Of a stretch of DNA of 64,000 nucleotides, positions 45,243 to 53,535 are shown piece by piece. The translations under genes were made by a program, and so were the position numbers. The notes under the pieces are model-generated. The model did no database searches, was not told the DNA's origin, and saw nothing but the letters and a program-made list of their open reading frames with translations. This DNA is from Allofournierella massiliensis (GTDB lineage: Bacteria > Bacillota > Clostridia > Oscillospirales > Ruminococcaceae): contig NZ_SLUM01000003.1 in the NCBI RefSeq assembly GCF_004345265.1, positions 115,225 through 179,224 of the forward strand, given 5' to 3'. Positions within the stretch are counted from its first letter, which is position 1, and every line of letters starts with the position of its first letter.

Positions 45243-45458
45243 CTAGTGGCAAACGGTATAATGCTGCTCGGCATCCAGCACCGCATCGGTATCCTCCAGT
45301 GGGCAGTCACCGGCAAACAGTTCCATACAGCCTTGCTGCTCCAGTTCCATGAGCCTGCGAAGGATCTGGTCATATTGGCGGTAGGAACCGTTGAGAGGCT
45401 CTTTCGTCTGTGCCGCCAGCGGGCCGCAGATGGGGCAGATGAGATTCTCCTTTTCCAT
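45243..45458 (-). CDS. Small CxxC-containing protein, probably C-terminally shortened
   Basis: The 71-residue protein has AAGGAGGG before its ATG and an N-terminal CPICG. The middle part YRQYDQILRRLMELEQQGCM, followed by a GDCPLEDTDAVLD stretch, resembles small zinc-ribbon-like proteins of clostridial mobile elements that normally continue past HYTV with a second CxxC. Here the stop comes right after HYTVCH, at the terminator hairpin. The function is unknown. Confidence 0.6.
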   Translation of the reverse strand: MEKENLICPICGPLAAQTKEPLNGSYRQYDQILRRLMELEQQGCMELFAGDCPLEDTDAVLDAEQHYTVCH

Positions 45459-45577
45459 CGGTATCCCTCCTTACTTTATGATCTCCTGTTCCAGATTCAT
45501 AGTATCACGGTTCGCGTGAAATATCATCTCGACATTTTACGGATTTGAAATATCTTTTTTGTTAAGCCATGCCAACA

Positions 45578-45607
45578 AACCGGTCAACCATTGGTTGGCC
45601 GGTTTTT
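45578..45607 (+). terminator. Hairpin terminator
   Basis: AACCGGTCAACC and GGTTGGCCGGTT form a 12-bp stem with a 3-base loop and a T-run. A close relative occurs at 48306-48336. Confidence 0.75.
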
Positions 45608-45640
45608 CTGTACATGGATATAAAATGTTTCGGGGTATTT

Positions 45641-45696
45641 TCGGGCGTTGATGAGAGCTTGAACTAGTGACTACCGGTTTTCGGCTCTTTTTTGCG
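45641..45696. repeat. Right tRNA-like direct repeat at edge of accessory region
   Basis: The segment has TTGAACTAGTGACTACCGG and matches 26261-26316 at about 42 of 56 positions. As on the left, it lies a short distance after a terminator hairpin. Confidence 0.5.
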
Positions 45697-45747
45697 TTTA
45701 GCATCGGGAAGCGACACTGTTCCCATAAGCAATTCCGGAGGAATAGC

Positions 45748-46506
45748 ATGAGTGAATTAAAACAAAACTATTATGGCAGCCTGTGTACTGAAATGTACGA
45801 AATCTTACATGAACAGGCGCCACAGGACGAATTGAATTTTTATCTTTCCTATGCAGAAAAGGGAAAGAAAATCCTGGAACCCCTTTGCGGCAGCGGACGG
45901 TTTCTGGTTCCGTTTTTAAAGCGTGGCTTTGACATCAGCGGGATGGATTTGTCAGGAGAAATGCTGGCGAAATTAAAACAGAAAGCGCCGGACGCAAAAG
46001 CGATACAGGCGGACATCATCAACTATGCCGTACAGGAACAGTTTGATTATATTTTTATTCCCTCCGGCTCCGTCTCACTGTTTACAGACATGGGGATGTG
46101 CCAGAGAATTTTGCAGAAGATGAAAGAATTGCTGGCTCCCGGCGGGAAATTTGTGTTTGCAGTGGATACCGTCTTTGACCGATGTGAAGAGGACAGCGAC
46201 TACAAAGTAAATGTTTCGGTGAAGACAAAAGAGGGGTATGACTTGGTCCTGAAAGGGAAAAACCACTACGACGAAAAAAGTCAGACGCAGTTTTCCCCGT
46301 CCATTTACGAACTCTATCACGGAGCAGAATTGCTGCAAAGTGAAACCATGGATTTTCAGACACACCTGTACCGATACGGGGAGATGGACGAATATCTGCG
46401 GGGGTGCGGCTTTAAGAGCATATCCGTCTATTCCAATTATCAGAAAGAACCCGCTGTCAATGACCAGTGCGAAATGTTTATCTATGAGTGCAGCCAGGCA
46501 CTTTGA
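45748..46506 (+). CDS. Class I SAM-dependent methyltransferase
   Basis: The 252-residue protein has a Rossmann-type methyltransferase fold: motif I ILEPLCGSGRFLVPFLKRG, the acidic motif II in ISGMDLSGEM, and FDYIFIPSGSVSLF. The substrate may be a small molecule; there is no rRNA- or DNA-specific motif. GGAGGAATAGC precedes ATG 45748. GC content is low compared with the core genome, so it belongs to the accessory region. The TraX-like gene follows after 185 bases. Confidence 0.85.
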   Translation: MSELKQNYYGSLCTEMYEILHEQAPQDELNFYLSYAEKGKKILEPLCGSGRFLVPFLKRGFDISGMDLSGEMLAKLKQKAPDAKAIQADIINYAVQEQFDYIFIPSGSVSLFTDMGMCQRILQKMKELLAPGGKFVFAVDTVFDRCEEDSDYKVNVSVKTKEGYDLVLKGKNHYDEKSQTQFSPSIYELYHGAELLQSETMDFQTHLYRYGEMDEYLRGCGFKSISVYSNYQKEPAVNDQCEMFIYECSQAL

Positions 46507-46691
46507 GGGATTGGCCGCCTTGTCTGCCCGTTCAGCGGGACGGAGGGCGGCGGTCAGGGCCGGGAAGAAACCCGGTCATTTCAGCTTTGACGGTTGCCCG
46601 CTGTTCCGCCACGCATAAATCGAACAGTATGGAAACAGGGAGCCGCCTGCTGTCATGCCGCTGTATTCCAATCATAACGCATAAGAGAGAA

Positions 46692-47465
46692 ATGAAGGAA
46701 GCTGATCATTTGGAAAAGAAAAAATTGGGGATAACCTCGTTTGGTCTGCATGTTTTTGCCATGGTGTTCATGCTGCTGGACCATTTATGGGCGACGCTTT
46801 TGACCGACCAGCACTGGATGACAAACGTTGGAAGGCTGGCGTTCCCGATCTTTGCGTTTCTGATCGCGGAAGGATATTTCCGTACCCGAAATGTTAAAAA
46901 ATACATGGGCAGATTGTTTGTTTTTGCTCTCATCTCGGAAATTCCGTTTAACCTTATGACAGGGGGCGGATGGTTCTATCCGTATCATCAGAATGTATTA
47001 TGGACGTTCCTGATCGCGATTGTGTGCATGATCGGCATCGATAAAGCAAAGGCAAGCGGCAGGAATATCGCGGTAAAAATTATATGGATCCTCCTGATCG
47101 TGTTTGGAGGATGGCTCGCGGGAACGATCACCTTTGTGGACTATTATGGCTTTGGCGTCCTGACGGTTCTCACCTTCTATGCGTTCCATGGGAAAAGATG
47201 GTGGGATTATTTCGCCCAGATAATTATTTTGTATTATATCAATGTGGAATTGCTGGGAGGATTGTATTTCGAAGTAAATATATTCGGCGTCACATTGGAG
47301 ATTGTGCAGCAGGGGCTTGCGCTGCTGGCGCTGCCGATTATCTGGCTGTACAACGGAGAACGTGGATATCACAAAAAATGGTGGCAATATTTTTGCTATG
47401 CGTTTTATCCCCTGCACATGCTGGTGCTGTACCTCGTTTTTCTGCTGTATGTTACGCTTCATTGA
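46692..47465 (+). CDS. TraX-family membrane protein
   Basis: The 257-residue protein has about seven to eight hydrophobic segments with HVFAMVFMLLDHLWATLL, GRLAFPIFAFLIAEGYFRT and FYPLHMLVLYLV, matching TraX/acyltransferase-3-like proteins. The F-plasmid TraX acetylates pilin; in Firmicutes the role is unknown. ATG 46692 is used; a TTG at 46710 preceded by GAAGGAAG is an alternative. It is AT-rich and is the last accessory gene before core sequence resumes. Confidence 0.83.
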   Translation: MKEADHLEKKKLGITSFGLHVFAMVFMLLDHLWATLLTDQHWMTNVGRLAFPIFAFLIAEGYFRTRNVKKYMGRLFVFALISEIPFNLMTGGGWFYPYHQNVLWTFLIAIVCMIGIDKAKASGRNIAVKIIWILLIVFGGWLAGTITFVDYYGFGVLTVLTFYAFHGKRWWDYFAQIIILYYINVELLGGLYFEVNIFGVTLEIVQQGLALLALPIIWLYNGERGYHKKWWQYFCYAFYPLHMLVLYLVFLLYVTLH

Positions 47466-47553
47466 TGAAAGGGGCATGGTTCCGGCAGAGCCCGGAAACC
47501 GGGGCTTCGCAGGGTATCCAAAGGCCATGCCGGATTTTTGGGCAGGGCATAAA

Positions 47554-47582
47554 TTGACGGCCGGGCGTTTTTTTCCTATACT
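47554..47582 (+). promoter_or_regulatory. Promoter of lysoplasmalogenase-like gene
   Basis: TTGACG (47554-47559) and TATACT (47577-47582) with a 17-base spacer. Confidence 0.8.
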
Positions 47583-47614
47583 GAAGGTGGAATAATGCAA
47601 GGGGGGCGCGGCCT

Positions 47615-48283
47615 ATGCGCATACCGTACATCGTGGGAATGGGAGCGGCCTACACCGCCGCTTTGTGGCTGCTGATTCGGCGGCTGCGCCTGCCGGGTCG
47701 GGGCTATCTGCCCGAAAAAACACTGTGCAGCCTTCTGTTTGTGGCGGTGGCGGCGGTGTGCGCTGCCCTGGGCAGCCGTCCCGAAGCCTTCTGGCGATTG
47801 CTGCCGGCGCTGCTGTGCTGTGTGGCGGGGGATGTGGTGCTGGCGCTCTACAACAACCTGCGCCGTCCGGGCCTGTTCCTGGCCGGGCTGGGGGCCTTTC
47901 TGGCCGGACACACCCTGTTTGTGTGGGGCCTGTGCCGGCTGCAGCCCATGGGCTGGCCGGTGCCGCTGGCCGCGGTGCTGGGGGCCGGCAGTGCGGTGGT
48001 GCTGTCCGGCATGCCGGGAATGCACACCGGGCGGATGCGCCCCTGGGTGGTGCTTTACGCAGCCTTTGTCTCGGCGCTGCTGGGCAAGGGGCTGCAGTTG
48101 GCGTTCGGTATGGGCCAGCCCTGGTGCTTTCTGGTGCTGGCCGGGGCGGTGCTGTTCTGGATCTCGGATCTATTGATCCTGTTTTTGTATTTTTACCCTT
48201 CCAGGCATCCTGCCGTGCACATCGCCAATCTTCTGACCTACTACTATGCCATGTTTCTGATCGCGGTCAGCCTTGCGTTCTGA
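47615..48283 (+). CDS. YhhN/TMEM86-family lysoplasmalogenase-like protein
   Basis: The 222-residue protein has about eight hydrophobic segments. The two Asp-containing motifs of the family, GDVVLAL (near 71) and ISDLLILF (near 187), are present along with the late tyrosines LTYYYAMFLIA. Family members hydrolyse the vinyl-ether bond of lysoplasmalogens. Anaerobic Clostridia make plasmalogens, so the role is plausible. The GC content marks it as core genome. A hairpin terminator follows. Confidence 0.82.
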   Translation: MRIPYIVGMGAAYTAALWLLIRRLRLPGRGYLPEKTLCSLLFVAVAAVCAALGSRPEAFWRLLPALLCCVAGDVVLALYNNLRRPGLFLAGLGAFLAGHTLFVWGLCRLQPMGWPVPLAAVLGAGSAVVLSGMPGMHTGRMRPWVVLYAAFVSALLGKGLQLAFGMGQPWCFLVLAGAVLFWISDLLILFLYFYPSRHPAVHIANLLTYYYAMFLIAVSLAF

Positions 48284-48305
48284 AATTTGTCAAAGACAGA
48301 GCGCC

Positions 48306-48336
48306 AAGCCGATCAACCAGTGGTTGGCCGGCTTTT
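48306..48336 (+). terminator. Hairpin terminator of lysoplasmalogenase gene
   Basis: AAGCCGATCAACCA and TGGTTGGCCGGCTT pair around a 2-base loop with T following. It resembles the hairpin at 45578. Confidence 0.78.
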
Positions 48337-48380
48337 GTATCCGAAAGAAAAAGAACGGTGGGGTTTATGGAGGAAGGAAA

Positions 48381-48784
48381 ATGACGTTAGAGCAACTTGT
48401 GGCGCCCTGCGGAATGAATTGCGCTTTGCGCCAGGCCTATCAGGGCAAGGGGCTTGCCTGCAATGGATGCGGCCATGGCGGAGAAAGAAAAGCCTGCCGG
48501 AACTGCTCCATTCAAAAATGCGCAGGCAAGAAAGCCTTTTGCTTTGAATGTGCCGTATACCCGTGTAAAAGGCTGAAAGCACTGGACAAACGGTACCGCA
48601 CAAAATACCACATGAGCATGCTGGAAAACCTTGCATTCAGGCAAATGGGCTGGAAACATTTGTGCGGCGGCAGAATGAGCGGTATCGCTGCAGCCGGTGC
48701 GGAAAGCTGCGGACGGTGCATCAGGATTACTGTATTCACTGCGCAGCAACAGACAGAGCAGCTGGGATAAAACGGAAAAAATAG
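48381..48784 (+). pseudogene. DUF3795-type cysteine-rich protein with a frameshift
   Basis: The frame from ATG 48381 begins APCGMNCALRQAYQGKG and has C-rich clusters (CNGCGHGG, CRNCSIQKC, CFECAVYPCKRL, RYRTKYHMSMLENL). Near 48640 the expected ending appears in the frame one base earlier: LETFVRRQNERYRCSRCGKL, then YCIHCAATDRAAG, stopping at 48784. A single-base deletion, or a sequencing error, explains this. One family cysteine is also replaced by Arg in NCALRQAY. An intact protein would bind metal; its role is unknown. Confidence 0.72.
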
Positions 48785-48896
48785 AATTGGCGCCATGCGG
48801 CGGATTTCACAAAGCAGAAAAGACGGACGGCTGATGGGCCCGTCCGTCTTTTTTGGATTGCCTGCCTTTTTTTCAAAACATACTCTGGCCAGGAAT

Positions 48897-49162
48897 TTAT
48901 CCGGCTTTTCCCAGGCGGGAATAGTAAAACGTCAGAGCAAAAGTGGCCAGGCAAACAAGGGCATCCGTTCCCGTCATGGATGGCCCGATGATACGCAGCC
49001 GGTCCATGAAGGTTATGGTGATGAAGATCAGCAGGGCACTGGCTGCGCCGGAGACAAACAGCAGCCTGCCGGAAAGCCCGGGCCGGAACAGAGCAAGCAG
49101 AATTCCGCAAAGCCCGGCCGTAATATTCAGACCAAACAGCAAAGGTAAAGGGTGTGCTGCAT
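48897..49162 (-). pseudogene. Small membrane protein with probable frameshift near its start
   Basis: AAAAGGAGCC lies before an ATG at 49162 (minus strand) that gives MQHTLYL and then a stop in that frame. In another frame, LLFGLNITAGLCGILLALF, LLFVSGAASALLIFITITF and LVCLATFALTFYY form three membrane helices ending at 48897. Joining the two frames would give ~88 residues. The function is unknown. Confidence 0.4.
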
Positions 49163-49383
49163 GGGGGCGGGCTCCTTTTCCCGAAGGGAAAAACGGTGGG
49201 TGTGGCGGGCAGCGGCCCGCATCTTCTGTTCCCAGTATACCTGCCGCCGGGCGAAAAAGCGGTTGGCTGACCAACAAAATCCGGGGTGAAATCTGTGTCT
49301 GCTCTGCCAAAATAAAACTTTATTTGGCTGAAATGCCGCCCGGCAATTGCAATTCCGACGGGAATATGCTAACTTTTTTATAG

Positions 49384-49479
49384 GGCAACACCGCACAACG
49401 CACGGCTGACGCCTCAGGGCGGCGCATCACGCCGGACGGCTCCGACGTGCTCCGCCACCGGAAATGATGCGGTATTGCC
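49384..49479. repeat. GGCAACACCGCAC-type palindromic repeat, 96-bp copy
   Basis: GGCAACACCGCA and TGCGGTATTGCC are the mirrored ends. The centre has CGCCTCAGGGCGGCG. It sits in a 453-base gap (49163-49615) before glgA in which I see no other gene. Confidence 0.6.
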
Positions 49480-49615
49480 ACAGGAACCCGGGAGTGCGCT
49501 CTGTCGTGCTCCCATGCCGGCGCCCTTTTCAGGAACGGGCCGAAGGGGGAGCCTTAGGGGAGGCCCGTGCATCCCGCGCCGTCGGTACGATCACCATTTG
49601 AAAGGAAGAGTTGTT

Positions 49616-51607
49616 GTGGCACAGAAAAAAGCGCAGTCCAATCCGAAAAAGACCGCCGAAGCAAAAGGTGCTTCGACTTCCGCTAAAAAAACGGCGGAGC
49701 CTGTGAAAGCGGTTCCCGCCAAGAGTGAACCCGTGACCAAAACCGAGCCCGCCGCCAAGGCGGAGCCCGCCAAGAAAGCCGAGCCCGCCGCCAAGGCGGA
49801 GCCTGCCAAGAAAGCTGAGCCCGCCGCCAAGGCGGAATCCGCCAAGAAAGCCGAGCCCGCCGCCAAGGCAGAGCCTGTAAAGAAGGCCGAGCCCGCCGCC
49901 AAGGCAGAGCCCGCCGAAAAGGCGGAGCCCGCTGTTAAGGCGGAGCCCGCCAAAAAGACAAAGACCGCTGCCAAAAAGCCTGCGGCGAAAAAGGCAAAGC
50001 CTGCTGCCAAGAAGGCGGAGACCGAAGCCAAAAAGCCTGTGGCCGAAGAGGCAAAGCCCGCCGAGCCCGTGGCTGAGGTAGCCGCACCGGTGGCCGAGCA
50101 GCCTGCCGCTCCCGTGGCGGAGCCCGCACCCGCTCAGCCCCAGTACGACACCCCCCGCAGAAGCGTGGCCTTCATCGGCTCCGAGTGCCATCCCTTCGTC
50201 AAGACCGGCGGCCTGGGCGATGTGATGTACGCGCTGCCCCGCGAGCTGGTGAATCAGAACTGCGACGTGCGGGTCATCCTGCCCCGCTACGCCTGCATCC
50301 CGCAGAAGTATCAGGACAAGATGGTCTACCGGGGCGAATTCTACATGGATCTGGGCGAGACCGGCCGCAGCTACTATGTGGGCATCATGGAGTACATCTG
50401 CGACGGCGTGGTCTACGACTTCATCGACAATCAGGAGTTCTTCACCGATGGCAACCCCTATGTGAGCCTGGTGGACGACATTCCCAAGTACTGCTTCTTC
50501 AGCAAGGCCGCGCTGGCTGCGCTGAATTACATGAACTGGATTCCCGACGTGATCCACTGCCACGACTGGCAGGCCGCGCTGGTGCCGGTGTATCTGCGCA
50601 CCCTGTTCAAGGATTCTCCGGTGGGCCGAGCCAAGACCGTGCTCACCATCCATAACCTGCGGTTCCAGGGCATCTACAACATTCCCACCATCCGCTACTG
50701 GAGCGGCCTGCCCGCCGAGGTGTTCAACATGGGCGCTCTGCAGCAGGCCTGGCGGGACGCCAACATGCTCAAGGGCGGCCTGGCCTACGCCGACCGGATC
50801 ACCACCGTGAGCAACACCTACGCCTGGGAGATCCAGACCCCGGAATACGGCGAGCAGCTGGAGGACCACCTGCGCTACCACAGCTACAAGCTGCGGGGCA
50901 TCGTGAACGGCATCGACTACGGCATGTGGAACCCGGCCACCGACCCGGCCCTGGCGGTGAACTACGACATCACCAACGTGCTGGAGCGCAAGCCCCAGAA
51001 CAAGCTGGCTCTGCAGAAGGAGCTGGGCCTTGTGGAGGACGAGGGCAAGCTGGTGGTTGGCCTGATCTCCCGCCTGACCAACCAGAAGGGCCTGGATCTG
51101 GTGAACGCCATCGTGCCCCAGATCATGGACGGCAACACCCAGGTGGTGGTGCTGGGCACCGGCGACAAGGAATATGAAGACACCTTCCGCTATTACGAGA
51201 ACGCCTACAAGGGCATGTTCAGCGCCTGCATCCAGTACGACGAAGCCCGCGCCCACCGGATCTACGCCGGTGCGGACGTGCTGCTGGTACCCTCCCGCTT
51301 CGAGCCCTGCGGCCTGACCCAGCTGAACGCCATGCACTACGGCACCCTGCCCATCGTGCGCGAGACCGGCGGCCTGAAGGACACCGTTCAGCCCTACAAC
51401 GTGTTCAACGGCGAGGGCAACGGCTTCACCTTCGACCGGTACGACGCCGGCCTTCTGCTGGACGCCATCAACCGGGCCAAGACCGAATACTTCACCAGCC
51501 GCTACCACTGGGACGAGGTGGTTCAGCGGGATATGGCCAAGGACGTTTCCTGGGCAAACTCCGCCCGCCAGTACAAGGATCTGTATCTGGAGCTCACTCC
51601 CTGGTAA
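49616..51607 (+). CDS. glgA: Glycogen synthase with long KAEP-repeat N-terminal extension
   Basis: The enzyme transfers glucose from ADP-glucose to a growing alpha-1,4-glucan. The catalytic part (about 180-663) has the GT5 start SECHPFVKTGGLGDV, HCHDWQAALV, the RLTNQKGLDLV loop and the C-terminal RFEPCGLTQLNAMHYG motif. Usual length is about 480 residues. Here some 180 residues precede it, with eleven hexapeptides of pattern xxKAEP followed by AAKKPAAKK-like segments, highly charged and probably disordered. I start at GTG 49616, 7 bases after AAAGGAAG. No other glycogen gene is adjacent. Confidence 0.93.
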   Translation: MAQKKAQSNPKKTAEAKGASTSAKKTAEPVKAVPAKSEPVTKTEPAAKAEPAKKAEPAAKAEPAKKAEPAAKAESAKKAEPAAKAEPVKKAEPAAKAEPAEKAEPAVKAEPAKKTKTAAKKPAAKKAKPAAKKAETEAKKPVAEEAKPAEPVAEVAAPVAEQPAAPVAEPAPAQPQYDTPRRSVAFIGSECHPFVKTGGLGDVMYALPRELVNQNCDVRVILPRYACIPQKYQDKMVYRGEFYMDLGETGRSYYVGIMEYICDGVVYDFIDNQEFFTDGNPYVSLVDDIPKYCFFSKAALAALNYMNWIPDVIHCHDWQAALVPVYLRTLFKDSPVGRAKTVLTIHNLRFQGIYNIPTIRYWSGLPAEVFNMGALQQAWRDANMLKGGLAYADRITTVSNTYAWEIQTPEYGEQLEDHLRYHSYKLRGIVNGIDYGMWNPATDPALAVNYDITNVLERKPQNKLALQKELGLVEDEGKLVVGLISRLTNQKGLDLVNAIVPQIMDGNTQVVVLGTGDKEYEDTFRYYENAYKGMFSACIQYDEARAHRIYAGADVLLVPSRFEPCGLTQLNAMHYGTLPIVRETGGLKDTVQPYNVFNGEGNGFTFDRYDAGLLLDAINRAKTEYFTSRYHWDEVVQRDMAKDVSWANSARQYKDLYLELTPW

Positions 51608-51653
51608 TCAAAACCCACAAAACCGCGCCGCCTTCGCTGCGGCCGGAAATCAC

Positions 51654-51688
51654 AAAAAGGCAGGCGCCGATCGGGCGCCTGCCTTTTT
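51654..51688 (+). terminator. Terminator of glgA
   Basis: AAAAAGGCAGGCGCC and GGCGCCTGCCTTTTT are perfect complements around a short loop. Confidence 0.93.
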
Positions 51689-51778
51689 GTGTGCGGAAGA
51701 ATCCGCGCAGAAGAAAAAACGCCGGACGCGGGGCAATGCCCGCGCATCCGGCGAATTATCTGGAAAGAAAAGGGCTGC

Positions 51779-52237
51779 TCAGGCCATGTATTCCCGCATC
51801 AGGTGCAGCAGCTCGATGTCGCTGCGGAAGCTCTGGCGGCCGGCGGGCGTTTCGCCCCGGTCGGGCACGATGATCCGCCCCTGCATGCTCTGATTCTGGC
51901 GGTAGAGAATCTCGATGGTAAAATGCCCCAGCTTGCGGGCGGTCACCGGCTGGGCCGGAACCAGACGCAGCGGGTTGGCTGACCCGGAGCCGAAGCTGTT
52001 CATCCGGTCGGTGCGCACCGGGCGGCCCAGCTCGTCGCACAGGGTGTCCAGCAGGGCGGTCAGGTGGGCAAAGCTGGAAAAGGCAAAGGGCGGCACGCTG
52101 CCGCACAGCGGAATCGCCACACCGGCGAAGCTGTCCTGTTCGGGGCCGGTCACCTGAATCAGCACGCTCACCGGGCCGTAGCCGCAGAAGTGGCCGATGG
52201 GTTCGTTGTTGGGGCAGATGCTGTAAAAATCGTTCAT
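51779..52237 (-). CDS. Small protein paralogous to the first gene of the TasA-type operon
   Basis: The 152-residue protein has no signal peptide. Its C-terminal part (FTIEILYRQNQSMQGRI, then SFRSDIELLHLMREYM) lines up with the C-terminal part of the protein encoded at 54919 (FVVHVMYRQHSTWQGSVTWA, then NFRSALELIKLMDSAV). Both also share an N-terminal LLDTLCDELGRPVRT / SIDRLCDRLNYPART segment. It begins 17 bases after the BTAD regulator stop, so they form a minus-strand operon. The function is unknown. Confidence 0.7.
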   Translation of the reverse strand: MNDFYSICPNNEPIGHFCGYGPVSVLIQVTGPEQDSFAGVAIPLCGSVPPFAFSSFAHLTALLDTLCDELGRPVRTDRMNSFGSGSANPLRLVPAQPVTARKLGHFTIEILYRQNQSMQGRIIVPDRGETPAGRQSFRSDIELLHLMREYMA

Positions 52238-52254
52238 AGGGCTCACACTCTTTC

Positions 52255-53475
52255 TTATTGGGGCTGCCATATTCCGCTGTTGGGGAAGGGCATGTCGGTT
52301 TCCACGGTTTGCAGGGAATGGCGCAGCGCCACCCCGCGCACCGGCTGCTGCCGGTAGCGGGACTGAATGCGCTGATCCACAATTTCGCAGTTTTCCCGGT
52401 CGGTGCCGATGAGCAGCACCAGAAACCGGTCCCGCCCGTGCTGGGTGAAGGCGTCGCCCCGGCGCAGGCTGTCGTGAATCGCGCCGGACAGAAGCGGCGC
52501 GGCCTGGGCGATCTTCTCGGTGTCGGTGAGGGCGTGGCCCTTGGGGTCCACCAGCCAGTACAGCAGCAGGCAGGCGCTCTGGCCGGTGCGCTCGATCATG
52601 CGGCAGCACATGCGGTATACGTCGATGAAGCTGGGGTAGCTGCAATAGTAGGCGCCCCGCTGGTGCTCGGCCTCCCGCAGCTGGTTGTTCAGCTCAAAGA
52701 TGGTCTCGTGGCTGTCCTGATTGGCAAGGCTCAGCAGCTGGAACCGGCGGGTCAGCTCGGCGCTGGGCTTCACCACAAAATCCTCGGTCAGGGTGCGGAT
52801 GGCCTGGTCGTATATCTGCTTTGCCTCCTGGTACCGCTCCAGATTCATCAGGCAGTCGATGCGCAGGCAGAAAAATTCCTCCAGCGGATGCAGCGAGCTT
52901 GCCCGGGTGGCAATGCCCAGCAGCTGTTCCCACTGGCCCCGCTCCGGCAGCAGCCGGGTGAGGGAATCCAGGCAGTTGAAATAGTCCATCCGGTATTTGG
53001 CGGCGGTGGTCACGGCCCAGTCGTCCATGGCCAGATGGGGCAGAAAGTCGCCGGAATACAGCCGCTCCGCCTCCAAAAGAAGCTCCAGCCGCTGCTCGTC
53101 GTCCGCCGCCTGGGCGGCCTGGGTCAGGCAGTCCTCAAAGCGGGCCACATCGGTGAGGATGGGCACCGGGCAGGTGAGGGTATACTGGTTACTCTTCAGC
53201 TGCACGCCCACCTCGCCGGGCAGCGCGGCCTTTTTCAGCCGGCGGCGCAGCTGGGAGATGGTCACGTTCAGATTGTTGGCCGGGTCGCTGGTGGAATCGT
53301 CCACGAAGAAGGCGTCCATCAACGTGTTGCGGGAAACGCCCGCCGGGTACCGGAACAAAAGAAATTGCAGCACCCGCATGGCCTTGGTGGTGCAGTTGTC
53401 CAGCAAAAGCGACTGGCCGTTCACCCAGACGGAGAACTCGCCGAATAATTTAACATAGATGGTATCCTGTGTCAT
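52255..53475 (-). CDS. SARP-like regulator: winged helix, BTAD domain, degenerate GGDEF-like tail
   Basis: The 406-residue protein has an OmpR-type winged helix (residues ~7-100, VKLFGEFSVWVNGQSLLLDN, then LNVTISQLRRRLKKA) and a BTAD helical-repeat domain (about 105-250, with RFEDCLTQAAQA, LERYQEAKQIYDQAIRTLTE). Residues ~275-380 resemble a GGDEF cyclase fold, with DSLRRGDAFTQHGRDRFLVL where HGRDRF (346-351) stands for GGDEF, so cyclase activity is unlikely. SARP proteins activate promoters by binding direct heptamers at 11-bp spacing. GGAGGTGATG precedes the ATG. A candidate invertible promoter lies upstream. Confidence 0.8.
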   Translation of the reverse strand: MTQDTIYVKLFGEFSVWVNGQSLLLDNCTTKAMRVLQFLLFRYPAGVSRNTLMDAFFVDDSTSDPANNLNVTISQLRRRLKKAALPGEVGVQLKSNQYTLTCPVPILTDVARFEDCLTQAAQAADDEQRLELLLEAERLYSGDFLPHLAMDDWAVTTAAKYRMDYFNCLDSLTRLLPERGQWEQLLGIATRASSLHPLEEFFCLRIDCLMNLERYQEAKQIYDQAIRTLTEDFVVKPSAELTRRFQLLSLANQDSHETIFELNNQLREAEHQRGAYYCSYPSFIDVYRMCCRMIERTGQSACLLLYWLVDPKGHALTDTEKIAQAAPLLSGAIHDSLRRGDAFTQHGRDRFLVLLIGTDRENCEIVDQRIQSRYRQQPVRGVALRHSLQTVETDMPFPNSGIWQPQ

Positions 53476-53535
53476 TGTTGCGCATCACCTCCGGCAGCGG
53501 GACAGCCGCAGAAAATCGAAAACAGTGAAGCGCGC

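Noticed and set aside
49740..49970. Regular tandem DNA repeats before the glgA catalytic part, considered as a CRISPR array
   Set aside because: The units are in-frame 18-base KAEP codons without unique spacers, and no cas genes are present.
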